NCBI GenBank assembly: GCA_037783415.1
Contig: JAZGTN010000023.1
Span: 64,501-128,500, forward strand
Length of the DNA stretch: 64,000 nucleotides
Reading direction: 5' to 3'
DNA from: Leptasterias polaris
Lineage: Eukaryota > Echinodermata > Asteroidea > Forcipulatida > Asteriidae
The notes beneath the pieces are model-generated. The model did no database searches, was not told where the DNA came from, and was given only the letters and a program-made list of their open reading frames with translations. This document shows, piece after piece, positions 22,381 to 32,340 of the stretch. The position numbers and the translations under genes were made by a program. Position 1 is the first letter of the stretch, and each line of letters begins with the position of its first letter.

Positions 22381-22752
22381 TTACACAGAGGGCGCTAGAT
22401 AAAAACTACGGTCACGAGCTGCTGATGTTTTGTTGCATTCATAGACACAGGAATGGTGGCAACTTTATTTATTATTTTGAATAACATCTTTAGGCTTGTA
22501 ATCAAGTGGATAATCATTCAAAAATATTGGGTTTTGATTCCAAAGCGACTACCATGGAAATTAGCATGCAGATCGATGCCAGCGCCCGTCAAACACTTGA
22601 TTCTTATGTTCATATCATTCTAAACATGTAAGCATTGTTGTGAAAAAAATCGTACACGATTATTTCATATGTGATCATAAAGGGAACCAGCCGATCATAT
22701 TAAGAAACATTATACTTCCATCCAATGGCCGTCCAAAAACCAATTGAGTAAT

Positions 22753-23935
22753 TAGGTGTTCGGTTTTTTCTTTTTTTTTTACTTCTTCAGATTCTTCTTC
22801 TCTTCGTCGCTTGTCCGCTAATAAAAGCCCACTTCCCAAGCTCGTATAAACTTGAAATTTCTACCATAGTTAGATAACCATTAGGAGACGAAACCGTTTC
22901 ATTTACGTCATGATGACGTCATCAGGTGTCAATTTACAAGGTTTTTAATATTAAAAAATTTAATCTTTGAAAATCCATATCAAATCAAGATGAAGAGACC
23001 GTCGGTTACTTTTTGCGGGATTATATAGAGGTAATATGGGTCTTCATTTTTTATTGTGTGCGTGACATGACTTGACCTCTACTTCCGGTCGAAACAGGAA
23101 GAAACAGGAAGTGCCTTGTAATTTAAAAGTGGCACACTTTTTGAAGTTTTTTTTAACGGTGTTATAGTCGAGCAAGAGTCTGGTTTAAAAAAATAAGACA
23201 AGTGACGTCATAAAAGTCAAGAGCGCCCTCTAGCGGCAGGTTGAAAACAATTAAAAATACACTTTTACTAGATGTCTGTGGCGAAGTTTATGATAATCGT
23301 TTCAAAATTGGTATACATAATGACCTTCTTGCAGACAACATACTTGTATGTGTGAATTTTTAGATTGATGACGTCATCATGTGTCACGTGGTATCGCATT
23401 AAAGGTTTACTTTTTGAAGCTGTGTATCTACAAAACCACAAGTTTGACTGAGTTGAAACTTGGCATGTTGATAGACAGTTATATTGACTACTTAAAGCTA
23501 GAGTGAGGACTTGATGACGTCATCAATTTTTTTTTTACAAATTTTAGAAATTTTGACCAATTGGTACATATCTTCAGTACAAAGCAAGCTATAGTCAAAT
23601 TTCATTTTGCATGAGACTTGGAAGGTCCTACAAGGATATAACGTGGAGTGACGTTTTCACGACGTCATCGATTTTCATGTTATGTCGCCACCAAGGTAGT
23701 GTTTTACAAGATCTATATGTACAGAACAACTTTGGTGATCAAATGGAAACTTTGCATGTACTCAAGCTGGGATGTGTTACATCCAAAACGTTTGGTCAAA
23801 TCTTTAGAACCACCATTCTAAAGACTCTATAGAAGTATAAAATATTTAATACACAGACATGTTTATAACATTTCTTTGAAACACGAGGTCACACCGAACA
23901 CCTCTTTTTTGTTTCCAACAAAAAATTATGTCTAG
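22753..23935 (+). mobile_element. Helentron-like element copy H4
   Basis: The left end TAGGTGTTCGG is followed at once by a T run (the hairpin partner is missing). The right end is the family hairpin plus CTAG at 23932-23935, then TT. The body is close to H1 and H2. Confidence 0.65.
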
Positions 23936-24269
23936 TTAAACTCGCAATTCGAAAGTCAACTCTAGCGGGCGCTACAGACATTTTGGGATTTGTGGAATAA
24001 TGTAAACTCGGAACATTCTATAGTTTGTGGTGCTTCTGTTCTATGCGTGATATGACTAGGAACTTCAGTATGTAAAACATGCAGTCCAAATTGCACGGGA
24101 AAAGGATAACTTTATTTGGTTCAAACTATGGAAGGAAGTAACTCTCATGAAAGTAGTTGGGGAATAATTTGTTTCTAAATAGACTCATTCACTAACTTTT
24201 GATAAAAACTTATCGTACAAATTTCTAACAGTCATGTTTACCAAAATTTTCATTTACATTTAAGCCACT

Positions 24270-24563
24270 GCTAGTTCTTACAAGATTTATGAGTACAGAA
24301 TGACTTTGGTAATCAAGCTGAAACTTTGCATGTATCCAAGTTGGGATATGTTACATCTACAAAATTTGTTCACACCACGATGACGTCATCGAGTGCGACA
24401 TGACGTCACCTTAAAGGTGCAGGTTCAAGATCTATATACTGAGTAGTATGCTTGGTCAAGCTGAAATGTAGTTTACATGTATTCAAACTGGGATGTGTTA
24501 CGACCAAATTGAACGTCAGTCCGAACACCTTCTTTTTGTTATACAACAAAAAGTTAAGGCTAG
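24270..24563 (+). mobile_element. Helentron-like 3' fragment H5 (diverged)
   Basis: Contains the family 3' third (ACAAGATTTATGAGTACAGA, ACTTTGCATGTATCC) and ends with CCGAACACC, the hairpin CTTTTTGTT/AACAAAAAG and CTAG at 24560-24563 followed by TT. The outer C-G pair of the hairpin differs from the other copies but still pairs. Confidence 0.6.
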
Positions 24564-25736
24564 TTTAATACTTCTTTAGATTCTTATCCTCCGCGATTGT
24601 CCGCTAACAAAAGCACACTTCCCAAGCTCATATAAACTTGAAACTTCACACATAGTTAGATAACCATTAGGAGATGAAACCCCTTTAGTTACATCATGAT
24701 GACGTCATCTGGTGTCAAATTACATGTACAAGGTTTTTAGAAAAAAATATATTAATCTTTGAAATTCTGTAACAAATCACACTTAAGAGGCCGGCAGTTG
24801 TTTTATGCGGGATCATACTTAGGTCATATAGGTCTTTTTTTTTTTCGTGTGCATGACCTCACATGACCTCTACTTCCGGTCGAAACCGGAAGTGCCTTAT
24901 AACTTTAAAGTGGCAAAAGTGGCGAATTTGTTCAAGTCGTTTTCAACGATGTTATAGTCCGGCAAGGGTCCGATTTAAAAAAATTGGACCGGTGACGTCA
25001 TTAAATCTAAAAGCGCCCTCTAGCGGCAGGTTAAAAACAGCTCCAAATACACTTTTACTAGATGTCTGTGGTGAAGTTTATGATAATCGTTTCAAAATTG
25101 GTATACATACATGTAATGAATGACCTTCATGCAGACAACATATGTGTGAATTTTTACATTGATGACGTCATCATGTGTCACATGGTATCGCGTTAAAGGT
25201 TTACTTTTTGAAGCTGTGTATCTACAAAACCACAAGTTTGACTGAGTTGAAACTTGGCATGTTGATAGACAGTGATCTTGACTACTTAAAGCTAGAGTGA
25301 CGACTTGATGACGTCATCAATTTTTTTTAACAAATTTTTAAAAATTTTGACCAATTATTACATATCTTCAGTACAAAGCAAGCTATAGTCAAATTTCATT
25401 TTGCATGAGACTTGGAAGGTCCTACAAGGATATAATGTGGAGTGACGTTTTCACGACGTCATCAATTTTCATGTTATGTCACCACCAAGGTAGTGTTTTA
25501 CAAGATCTATATGTACAGAACAAATTTGGTGATCAAATGGAAACTTTGCATGTACATGTACTCAAGCTGGGATGTGTTACATCCAAAAAGTTTGGTCAAA
25601 TCTTTAGAACCACCATTCTAAAGACTCTATAGAAGTATATCAATATTTAATACACAGACATGTTTATAACATTTCTTTGAAACACGAGGTCACACCGAAC
25701 ACCTCTTTTTTGTTTCCTACAAAAAATTATGTCTAG
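24564..25736 (+). mobile_element. Helentron-like element copy H6
   Basis: Directly abuts the CTAG of H5 and lacks the 5' TAGGTGTTCGG hairpin. It runs from the TTCTTATCCTCCGCG region to the family 3' hairpin and CTAG at 25733-25736 followed by TT. The small open frames at 24863 and 25405 are repeat-borne. Confidence 0.6.
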
Positions 25737-26054
25737 TTATTTTTGTTGTTGTTCTCAGTTCCTGTGGAGCGCTCTGTTCTTTGTATAGCGCTATATAAAT
25801 GCTATGTATATTACTCAAACTTACAGGGCCTGTAAGTGGAAGTGCAATTCCCATGCTTACACACCTGGAACCATCTGAGATGAAATTCGCAACAAATAAA
25901 GCCTGATTCATACTTCCTGCGAATGCAGCGCATGCGATACAAATTTTGAACACACAAATTTGCAACGAATAATTCTGAAGAGTTGAGATGTGCTCAACTC
26001 CTGCGAAACATTTGCAACGAAAAACAAAAATTTGCAAAGAACAATTTGGAATAG

Positions 26055-26430
26055 TTAAAGGCACTGAACACGTTTGGTAATTGTCAAAGACCAGTATTCT
26101 CACTTGGTGTATCCCAACACATGCATAAAATAACAAGCCTGTGAAAATTTGGACTCAATTGGTCATTGAAGTTGCAAGAAAATGATGAAAGAAAAAACAC
26201 CCTTGTTGTACAAATTAGTGTGCTTTCAGGTAGGAATAAAAGGCTTCTGGCCAGAAGTCTTTTATTATTTTAGTGAGAAATTACCTCTTTCTCAAAAACT
26301 ACGTTACTTCAGAGGGAGTCGTTTCTCACAATGTTTTATACTATCAACAGCTCTCCGTTGCTCGTTACCAAGTAAGTTTTTATGCTAATATATATTTTGA
26401 GTAATTACCAAACGTGTACAGTGCCTTTAA
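26055..26430. mobile_element. TTAA-flanked MITE (piggyBac-like), copy 2
   Basis: A 376-bp element from TTAA (26055-26058) to TTAA (26427-26430). The inverted ends are AGGCACTGAACACGTTTGG and CCAAACGTGTACAGTGCCT. It is inverted relative to the copy at 16600-16975 and shares the central GGCTTCTGGCCAGAAG palindrome. No transposase, so non-autonomous. Confidence 0.85.
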
Positions 26431-26663
26431 GAAGTCCTAGCAGCGAAAAACAGCCCTGTGACGTAAAAATTTGTTTCGCATTCGCAAGAAGTACATGTAC
26501 GATTGAACCTAGATCCAGTATTACCTAGACCCAGTAACTCGGGCGCTGTACTCCTTTTCTAAATTTTGACATCATCGGCCGTACGAGCCGCAGATGTCAA
26601 AATTTCGACAAAAAACCCAGAGTACAGTGCCCCAGTTACTGGCTGGGCACGCTGGGTCTGACT

Positions 26664-27058
26664 TACTCCTACATGTAGAACTATGAGGTTCGATCCGCTA
26701 TCGTCTCCACGAACCTCATAGAGTGACATGTACAAAATCCTATTTGAAACTTTTTGCCCTTCACGTTTACATGCCTACAGTTGTTTTTTTTAAATCAGAT
26801 CTTGCCAAAGTTAGGCTCTATATGTTCTTTGTACTCTCATTAAGCGTTGCGCAGGTCCAGAAAATCCACTCCGCAAAAAAAACAGTTGAAAAAAATGATA
26901 AATTCTCACCGTTTTTCAGAATCCTCACCTTCCGGTAACAATATTGCCGCCGCTGAAATTTAGAACTGGTATGCTGCGCGCTACGCTGGTCACAATTACC
27001 AGCGGTTCACGTACAGAACATTGGTTATTGTGGACCAGCATTGCGCCCATTTGTTTTT
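26664..27058. repeat. Partial copy of the TACTCCTAG foldback family
   Basis: Shares with the 36973-37710 element, in order, TACTCCTA, GAGGTTCGATCCGC, CATAGAGTGACATGTACAAA, TTGCCCTTCACGTTTAC, the CCTTCCGGTAAC block and the GGTTCACGTACAGAACAT segment. Only one arm is present. It ends near a poly-G run (27070-27100). Confidence 0.6.
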
Positions 27059-27391
27059 TATTTTACTTTGGGGGGGGGGGGGGGGCGGGGGGGGGGGGAT
27101 GTTGGAAATTTGAGAAAGTGGTAGAAAGATAGGCCACTTTATTTCCAGCTCTATATGTTTAACGTGACACCGTTTTGTGAGCCCCCATAATTGGTTTGCT
27201 ACGTATCCAGGCATTATTTTATTTTCATTAATTTTTTTTTCTCAATATACATTGTAACTGTAAGTTCTTTGATTTAAATCATTGTTCTAAATTTGTTTAT
27301 CATGTTTATTATTCTCTCTTTTTTGTTTGTTTACCAATGTGGAAATAAATGTTGATTTGAATTGAAAAAAATAAAAATAAAATGAACATAT

Positions 27392-28670
27392 CCTCCCCTG
27401 TCCTGTTTTCGAGGTACCATGCCTTTTTCTTTGAATTGAAAAAAAAAATGATGCCATATATCAACTGATGCCCTAATTACCTTCCTTTGTTTATAAGAAG
27501 TATGCAAACATATATTAAAACGTGATGGACATTGAAACTTTCACACCACGCACCGATCTTCGATTACTTCAATAGCGTCCCATTTGTTTTGAGTTTTACC
27601 TGTTTTCGAGTGCAACTAACCAGTGGAGCCTTACATGTTTCTAAGTTTTGGTTAAATGAGAGGAGACTCTTTGCTTGGCAAGTCAAACCACAAAAATTGT
27701 ATCTAGGGACTGTTTACATCGCGCACAGAGAGGTAAAAGATTTGCCTCGATTTCAGGGACGCCCTGAATACAGGGCGTCCTACGATACAATACAATTTTT
27801 GTGGTTTGGCTTGCCAAGCAAAGAAGAGTCTCCTCTCCTTTGACCAAAACTTAGAAACAAAGCCTCCACTGGTTAGTTGCACTTGTAAATGCAAAAAGTT
27901 GTGGTATTTTAGACATTTCTACATAACAAGGTACAAAAATATGTCATACTGTCGAGGCCATAAAAAAAAATTTGCCCACCGAAAAAGTTTCATCAAACAC
28001 TTTCTCAATTCACAATTCACGATGAATGTGACTGAAAAATCTGCTGAGCATTCTGGGGGAAAAAATAGAGAGGCTGAAAGTTCTTTAAGCCTCTGTATTT
28101 TTTTTTAAAAAGCCATATGTGCCTTATAATATAATTTTCTAATACTAATAGTCCGGAGAATTTTTTTTTAACCCTCATATCATTATTATTAATATTAAAA
28201 TTTAAACATCGGCTTGGTGATTCAATTATTATTTACACTTTTTTATTTATTTTGTTAATTTTTTTTAGCTTTTGCAAATTACCCATGGTAATTTTTAAAA
28301 TTAAATAACAAATATTTTGAATAAAATGAAGAAAACTGCTGGCTATAGAGTCATACACTAAGTCTCACAGAACACTTGTAGTCACTGCAGATGTTTCTTC
28401 CACGTATGGCTTCACCCGGCCGGACACCATACTTTCTTGTTTGCATCGAAAACAGGTCAAACTCAAAACAAATGAAATGGGACGCTATTGAAGTCATCGA
28501 AGATCGGTGCGTGGTGTGAAAGTTTCAATGTCCATCACGTTTTAATATATGTTTGCATATTTCTTATAAACAAAGGAAGGTAATTAGGGCATCAGTTGAT
28601 TATGGAATATATATATTTTTTTTCAATTCAAAGAAAAAGGCATACTACATCGAAAACCGGACAGGGGAGG
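27392..28670. repeat. 1.28-kb foldback with a second foldback nested inside
   Basis: The left arm 27392-27610 and right arm 28446-28670 are reverse complements with a few differences. Examples are CCTCCCCTGTCC / GGACAGGGGAGG and CGCACCGATCTTCGATTAC / its complement near 28500. A second inverted repeat is nested at 27611-27886, with arms that begin TGCAACTAACCAGTGGAG and end with its complement. A block starting TATCTAGGGACTGTTTACAT occurs at about 27701 and again at about 28677. Confidence 0.8.
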
Positions 28671-28895
28671 ATATATGTATCTAGGGACTGTTTACATCGC
28701 GCGCAGAGAGGTAAAAGATTTGCCTCGATTTCAGGGTCGCCTTGTTGTATACACTCAAAATATACAGGACGTCCTACGATACAGACAGAGTGGATCTCCT
28801 ACTCCTAGTACAAAATCTATCTTACAAATTGCCAGAATAAGTTGTTTCAAAATTCTCAATTCAATAGCATGCACACTCACAACCTTTTACACACT

Positions 28896-29037
28896 GGGCG
28901 ACTTTGTTTGGGGGCGACTGTGTTGGGGGCGACCTTGTCAGGGGCGACTTTGAGAGGGGCGAGTTTGTATGTGAGGGGCGACTTTGCTAGGGGGCGACTT
29001 TGTAATGGGCGACTTTGCTGGGGGACGAGTTGACTGG
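28896..29037 (+). repeat. GGGGCGACTTTG minisatellite
   Basis: Eight or so imperfect units of about 15-18 bp around GGGGCGACTTTG, with variable spacers (for example GGGGCGACTGTGTTG and GGGGCGAGTTTGTATG). They give a strand-asymmetric G-rich tract. Any encoded peptide is incidental. Confidence 0.8.
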
Positions 29038-29429
29038 TTTCCATATTGCAGTCATCACACGTTCAATGTTGGCTACTCTAGTCTCTACTGTACTTGGTTC
29101 CCTACTTGGCTTGGGACTGCTTTCGTAACGAACAAACAAGTCTGATATATTTAGGTTTTCATGGACAAACAATGTTGTACTTTTCTTCAATAATACAGTA
29201 AGAAATATTTACCTCACAACCACGCTTTCTTAAAACAGCACTCCGCAAAAATCGATCGCGTTCATGTCATCAATTTACAACACTGATGATGATGTTGTAT
29301 TAATGTCAACCTCGTTCTCCAGTAGTCATGTACGATCTCGCCACGCCATTTCCCCCCAGAAAGCCTTGCTCGATCATGAAGGGCGCCGCCACAAGCCTCG
29401 CTACCATTGGCAGCGCGCCGTAACGCCCG

Positions 29430-30620
29430 CTAACTCCTCCGCGTACGTCTCTAACCCCTGGAAGGGAAACACTAAAAATCAACGCTGATTGGCTTACCAA
29501 AAGTGACTGCTGTTCGTGTACGCTTGTTAAAATCTTTTGATCGGCCCCAGCGTTTCCACTTCTAAGGAAATTTCCTTATTTTAAGGAAATTTTAACGTCC
29601 TAAGGAAATTTCTAAGGAAACAAAAAATCTAAGGAAATTTAAGGAAATTTCAAAAATCTAAGGAAATTTTAAGGAAATTTCAAAATTTTAAGAAAAATTT
29701 AAAGAAATTTGAGAATAAAAGCAAATCATACAAAAAAATACAATAAAACATGAAAACTGGCCATTTTTAGGGTTCATATCAGCGAAAAATGGCGCAGTGA
29801 GATCGATCACGGCTGGGAACGAGGTTGGTTGCTTATAGCGCGTACCATCGTACCATAGAATTAGAACCCGGTGCGTACTAAAAGCATCGCTCCACTGCTG
29901 CGCCTGGCGCCCCCAAGTAATTAGTTTCGATTGCATCGTAGGCTGAGCCCAGGCCTGATATGCGGCGGGGTCGCGCATCCACACTACTATACCGACCACA
30001 TGATGACTGTATGTGTGGTTTGCACGTCGTAGATTTTGCATACTGTACATTGTACATGTTGTGTTGTTTGTTCATTGCTGTTTGACTAAAATTGGGACTG
30101 GTATACTATGACAATTTTCATCAATTACCATCAATAGTTTAAGTTATTTTATCTAAGGAAATTTTAAGGAAATCCTCCCAAAACTCTAAGGAAATTTCTT
30201 TTAATCTAAGGAAAAAATTATGTGAATCTAAGGAAATTCAATTTTGGGGAGTGGAAGCACTGATCGGCCCTGGCCGGCCCTAGGCGCTTGTCGGGCGCTT
30301 AGTACGCGCGTGTAAAAATGCACGTATTTCGATGCAATACATTTCAAATGAATCACAGTTAAATGTATCACATTTGACAGCGCGCTCTGCGTAGTCTTTA
30401 GCACAGAATGGATCAACCACAGAGCTAATTAAAATATCCCTTCTATTTGGATATTTCAAAGTCACACTTCCAGGGATCTGGGAAAGAATACAACATGGCG
30501 CCCGGCGAGATCGTACACCACTGGGAACGACGAGGTTGCGCCGCCACGCTCTAGCGGAGTGCAGGGAGCGACGCAGGCGCGGAAATTCTTGCTTATCGTG
30601 TTTGTTGGGGCCCATGGTTC
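29430..30620. repeat. Dispersed repeat family, copy interrupted by the hAT-like element
   Basis: Strings such as CCTGGAAGGGAAACACTAAA, CTTGTCGGGCGCTTAGTACG, TGCACGTATTTCGA and GACAGCGCGCTCTGCGTAG occur here and, in the same order, in the copy at about 33.33-33.69 kb. I do not recognise the family. Confidence 0.6.
29548..30262. mobile_element. Non-autonomous hAT-like element with 8-bp target duplication
   Basis: 715 bp flanked by identical 8-bp ATCGGCCC at 29540-29547 and 30263-30270. The terminal inverted repeats are CAGCGTTTCCACTTC on the left and, reversed, CAGTGCTTCCACTCC on the right. The CAG.G...CC pattern and the 8-bp duplication are those of the hAT superfamily. Both subterminal regions are filled with TCTAAGGAAATTT repeats, which could be transposase-binding repeats. 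A related sequence at about 33.34-33.51 kb lacks the insertion and represents the empty site. The interior has no transposase. Confidence 0.8.
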
Positions 30621-30720
30621 ACCATTATTTTGCGTTGACCTTGACTAAACTGACATAAGCAATCCAACTGGCAATTTTAAAGGGTACTATCTGATCGAGT
30701 GCAAGTTTTTGGTTTCTATA

Positions 30721-30773
30721 TCTGTTAATTCCTACGATATTTCTGTCACAGAAATATCGTAGGAATTAACAGA
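30721..30773. repeat. Perfect 53-bp palindrome
   Basis: Two 26-bp arms that are exact reverse complements around one central base at 30747. The arms begin TCTGTTAATTCCTACG. It would form a near loop-less cruciform or hairpin. It lies between repeat-family DNA and the tRNA-like sequence. Confidence 0.9.
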
Positions 30774-30924
30774 TTTCCTTAACAGTTCTGTATTTACTCA
30801 ATTCTGTAATTTTGTTTTCCCCCCTTCCTTTTTAGTTTTGTTTCTTTGTATAATAAATAATAAACCACAAGGGAAACTGACTGGGTAAATTTGTAAATGA
30901 TTTTGGGTTGAACAAAGAAAAATT

Positions 30925-30996
30925 GACTAGATCGGGATTTGAACCAACGACCTCCGGTTTAACGTGCCGGCGCGCTACCAACTGAGCTATCTAGCC
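30925..30996 (-). tRNA. tRNA-like sequence, Asn(GTT)-like, probably a repeat head or pseudogene
   Basis: A 72-nt stretch with a full 7-bp acceptor stem (GGCTAGA with TCTAGTC, one G-T pair), an A-box-like TAGCTCAGTTGGTA and a B-box-like GGTTCAAATCC. The anticodon arm is CCGG(C)..(A)CCGG with the loop ACGTTAA, which puts GTT at the anticodon. Position 33 is C instead of the usual T, and the T-arm stem is poor. These faults favour a tRNA-derived SINE head or pseudogene over a working tRNA gene. Confidence 0.45.
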
Positions 30997-31137
30997 CTAT
31001 GTTGGCGGTTTCCCTATTTTGTCAATATCTTTGTTCGGGGGTGCCAGTCAGAAGCCATTCAACCGCAAACTGCCGTGTAGCCAGGGATCACACCCAAGTA
31101 TACGATCCCCCTCCTCACTAGCCTTTTGTCAAGGCCT

Positions 31138-31477
31138 TCGTATGGTGGCCCTGAAGGGACATCGCACATCGCAAATATCTTTGCAAATATTTGCGATGTC
31201 GCAAATATCTTTGCAAATATCTTTGCAAATATTTGTGATGTCGCAAATATCTTTGCAAATATTTGCGATGTCGCAAATATCTTTGCAAATATTTGTGATG
31301 TCGCAAATATCTTTGCAAATATCTTTGCAAATATTTGTGATGTTGTCGCAAATATCTTTGCAAATATTTGCGATGTCGCAAATATCTTTGCAAATATCTT
31401 TGCAAATATTTGCGATGTCGTAAATATTTGCAAAGATATTTGCGATGTGCGATGTCCCTTCAGGGCCACCATACCTT
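31138..31477. repeat. Palindromic tandem array of GCAAATATCTTTGCAAATATTT units
   Basis: The core consists of alternating GCAAATATCTTT and GCAAATATTTGCGATGTC blocks. It is flanked by exact inverted repeats TATGGTGGCCCTGAAGGGAC (31141) and its complement (ending about 31475). Because the unit is itself close to palindromic, both strands have long open frames of ANIFANICDV-like or CKDICDI-like repeats. I do not regard them as genes. Confidence 0.85.
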
Positions 31478-31849
31478 CGTGGCTTGAACAGCTTTGTAGA
31501 GCCGCGATCCCAAGCGACTGAAATGGGAGACCACGCACGCGAGTGGCGAAGCCACGAGGGCCTTTTCCAACTTGTTTGCGGTTTCTTATGTGTTTCTTTA
31601 TAATCTCGACTTTTGCTACCCGAAACGGTAGCAAAAGTCCAAACCAATCAGAAGTGCATAACGCACGTTTCATACTTCATGAATAATTCATTTAAAAAAC
31701 CGCAAACAAGTTGGAAAAGGCCCTTGTGGCTTCGCCACTCGGCTCGCGCGCGTGGTCTCTCGTTCCAGTCGCTCCACTGTTTACAAAGCTGTCCAAGCCA
31801 CGATGGCCTTGACAAAAGGCTACCTCCTCACACTCTTTTCATCATCCCA

Positions 31850-32190
31850 TTCCTATGTTGATGCACTCAAGACAAAGCTTTCCTCTGCTTTCAGCTTAGC
31901 CGCTGACAATCAAGATCATGCTAGTGCTTCACAAAAATCCACCTATGATGCCCGGGTGAATTTGTCCCCTTTTCACCCTGGTGATTTAGTTTGGCGCGAT
32001 GACCCTGCCAAATCCCGAACCAAACTTGCACCTCGATGGAAAGGCCCGTTCAAAGTTCTGTCGGGCCATCCCTCTGACGATACAGACCAGTCATCTACTC
32101 TATTGGTGATATTTATAACCCAAAATCCAAACCATATACTACAATCCACTACAATAGACTAAAACCCTATACTTCTCCTGTCGACACTGG
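31850..32190 (+). pseudogene. Ty3/gypsy-type pol remnant: integrase C-terminus
   Basis: The frame gives ALKTKLSSAFSLAADNQDHA, SASQKSTYDARVNLSPFHPG, DLVWRDDPAKSRTKLAPRWK and GPFKVLS. This is the integrase C-terminal module (Y-D-R..., F-x-x-G-D-x-V-W, KL.PRW.GPF.V). The frame then shifts by one near 32.10 kb, after which IGDIYNPKSKP and IHYNRLKPY continue the gypsy pattern (HYNRLKPY is its usual end). The shift and the missing upstream pol domains show a dead fragment. Confidence 0.8.
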
Positions 32191-32251
32191 TCGAGGATTC
32201 ACCTCCGCCCTATCATGCTTCCCTACCTGCCCCAAGTGCACTTCCCGCTCC

Positions 32252-32340
32252 ATTTCCCCATCCTCTGTCACCTTCGGCTCCACCTGTTCCATTTCCCCAT
32301 CCTCTGTCACCTTCGGCTCCACCTGTTCCATCTCCCCATC
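32252..32340 (+). repeat. 43-bp duplication in the gypsy 3' region
   Basis: The block CCATTTCCCCATCCTCTGTC followed by ACCTTCGGCTCCACCTGTT occurs twice in direct orientation, and a degenerate third start follows. It lies in Pro/Ser-rich sequence after the integrase end. Confidence 0.8.

Noticed and set aside
19796..25632. Conserved 73-75 codon ORF (MRLGRSYKDITWSD...) present four times
   Set aside because: The DNA is equally conserved outside the frame, all copies belong to one non-autonomous element family, and the predicted peptide has no known domain. Conservation reflects recent element copying.
31059..31673. Several 95-204 codon frames on both strands
   Set aside because: Caused by a palindromic tandem array. 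The same bases give similar repeats in several frames, so there is no gene signal.
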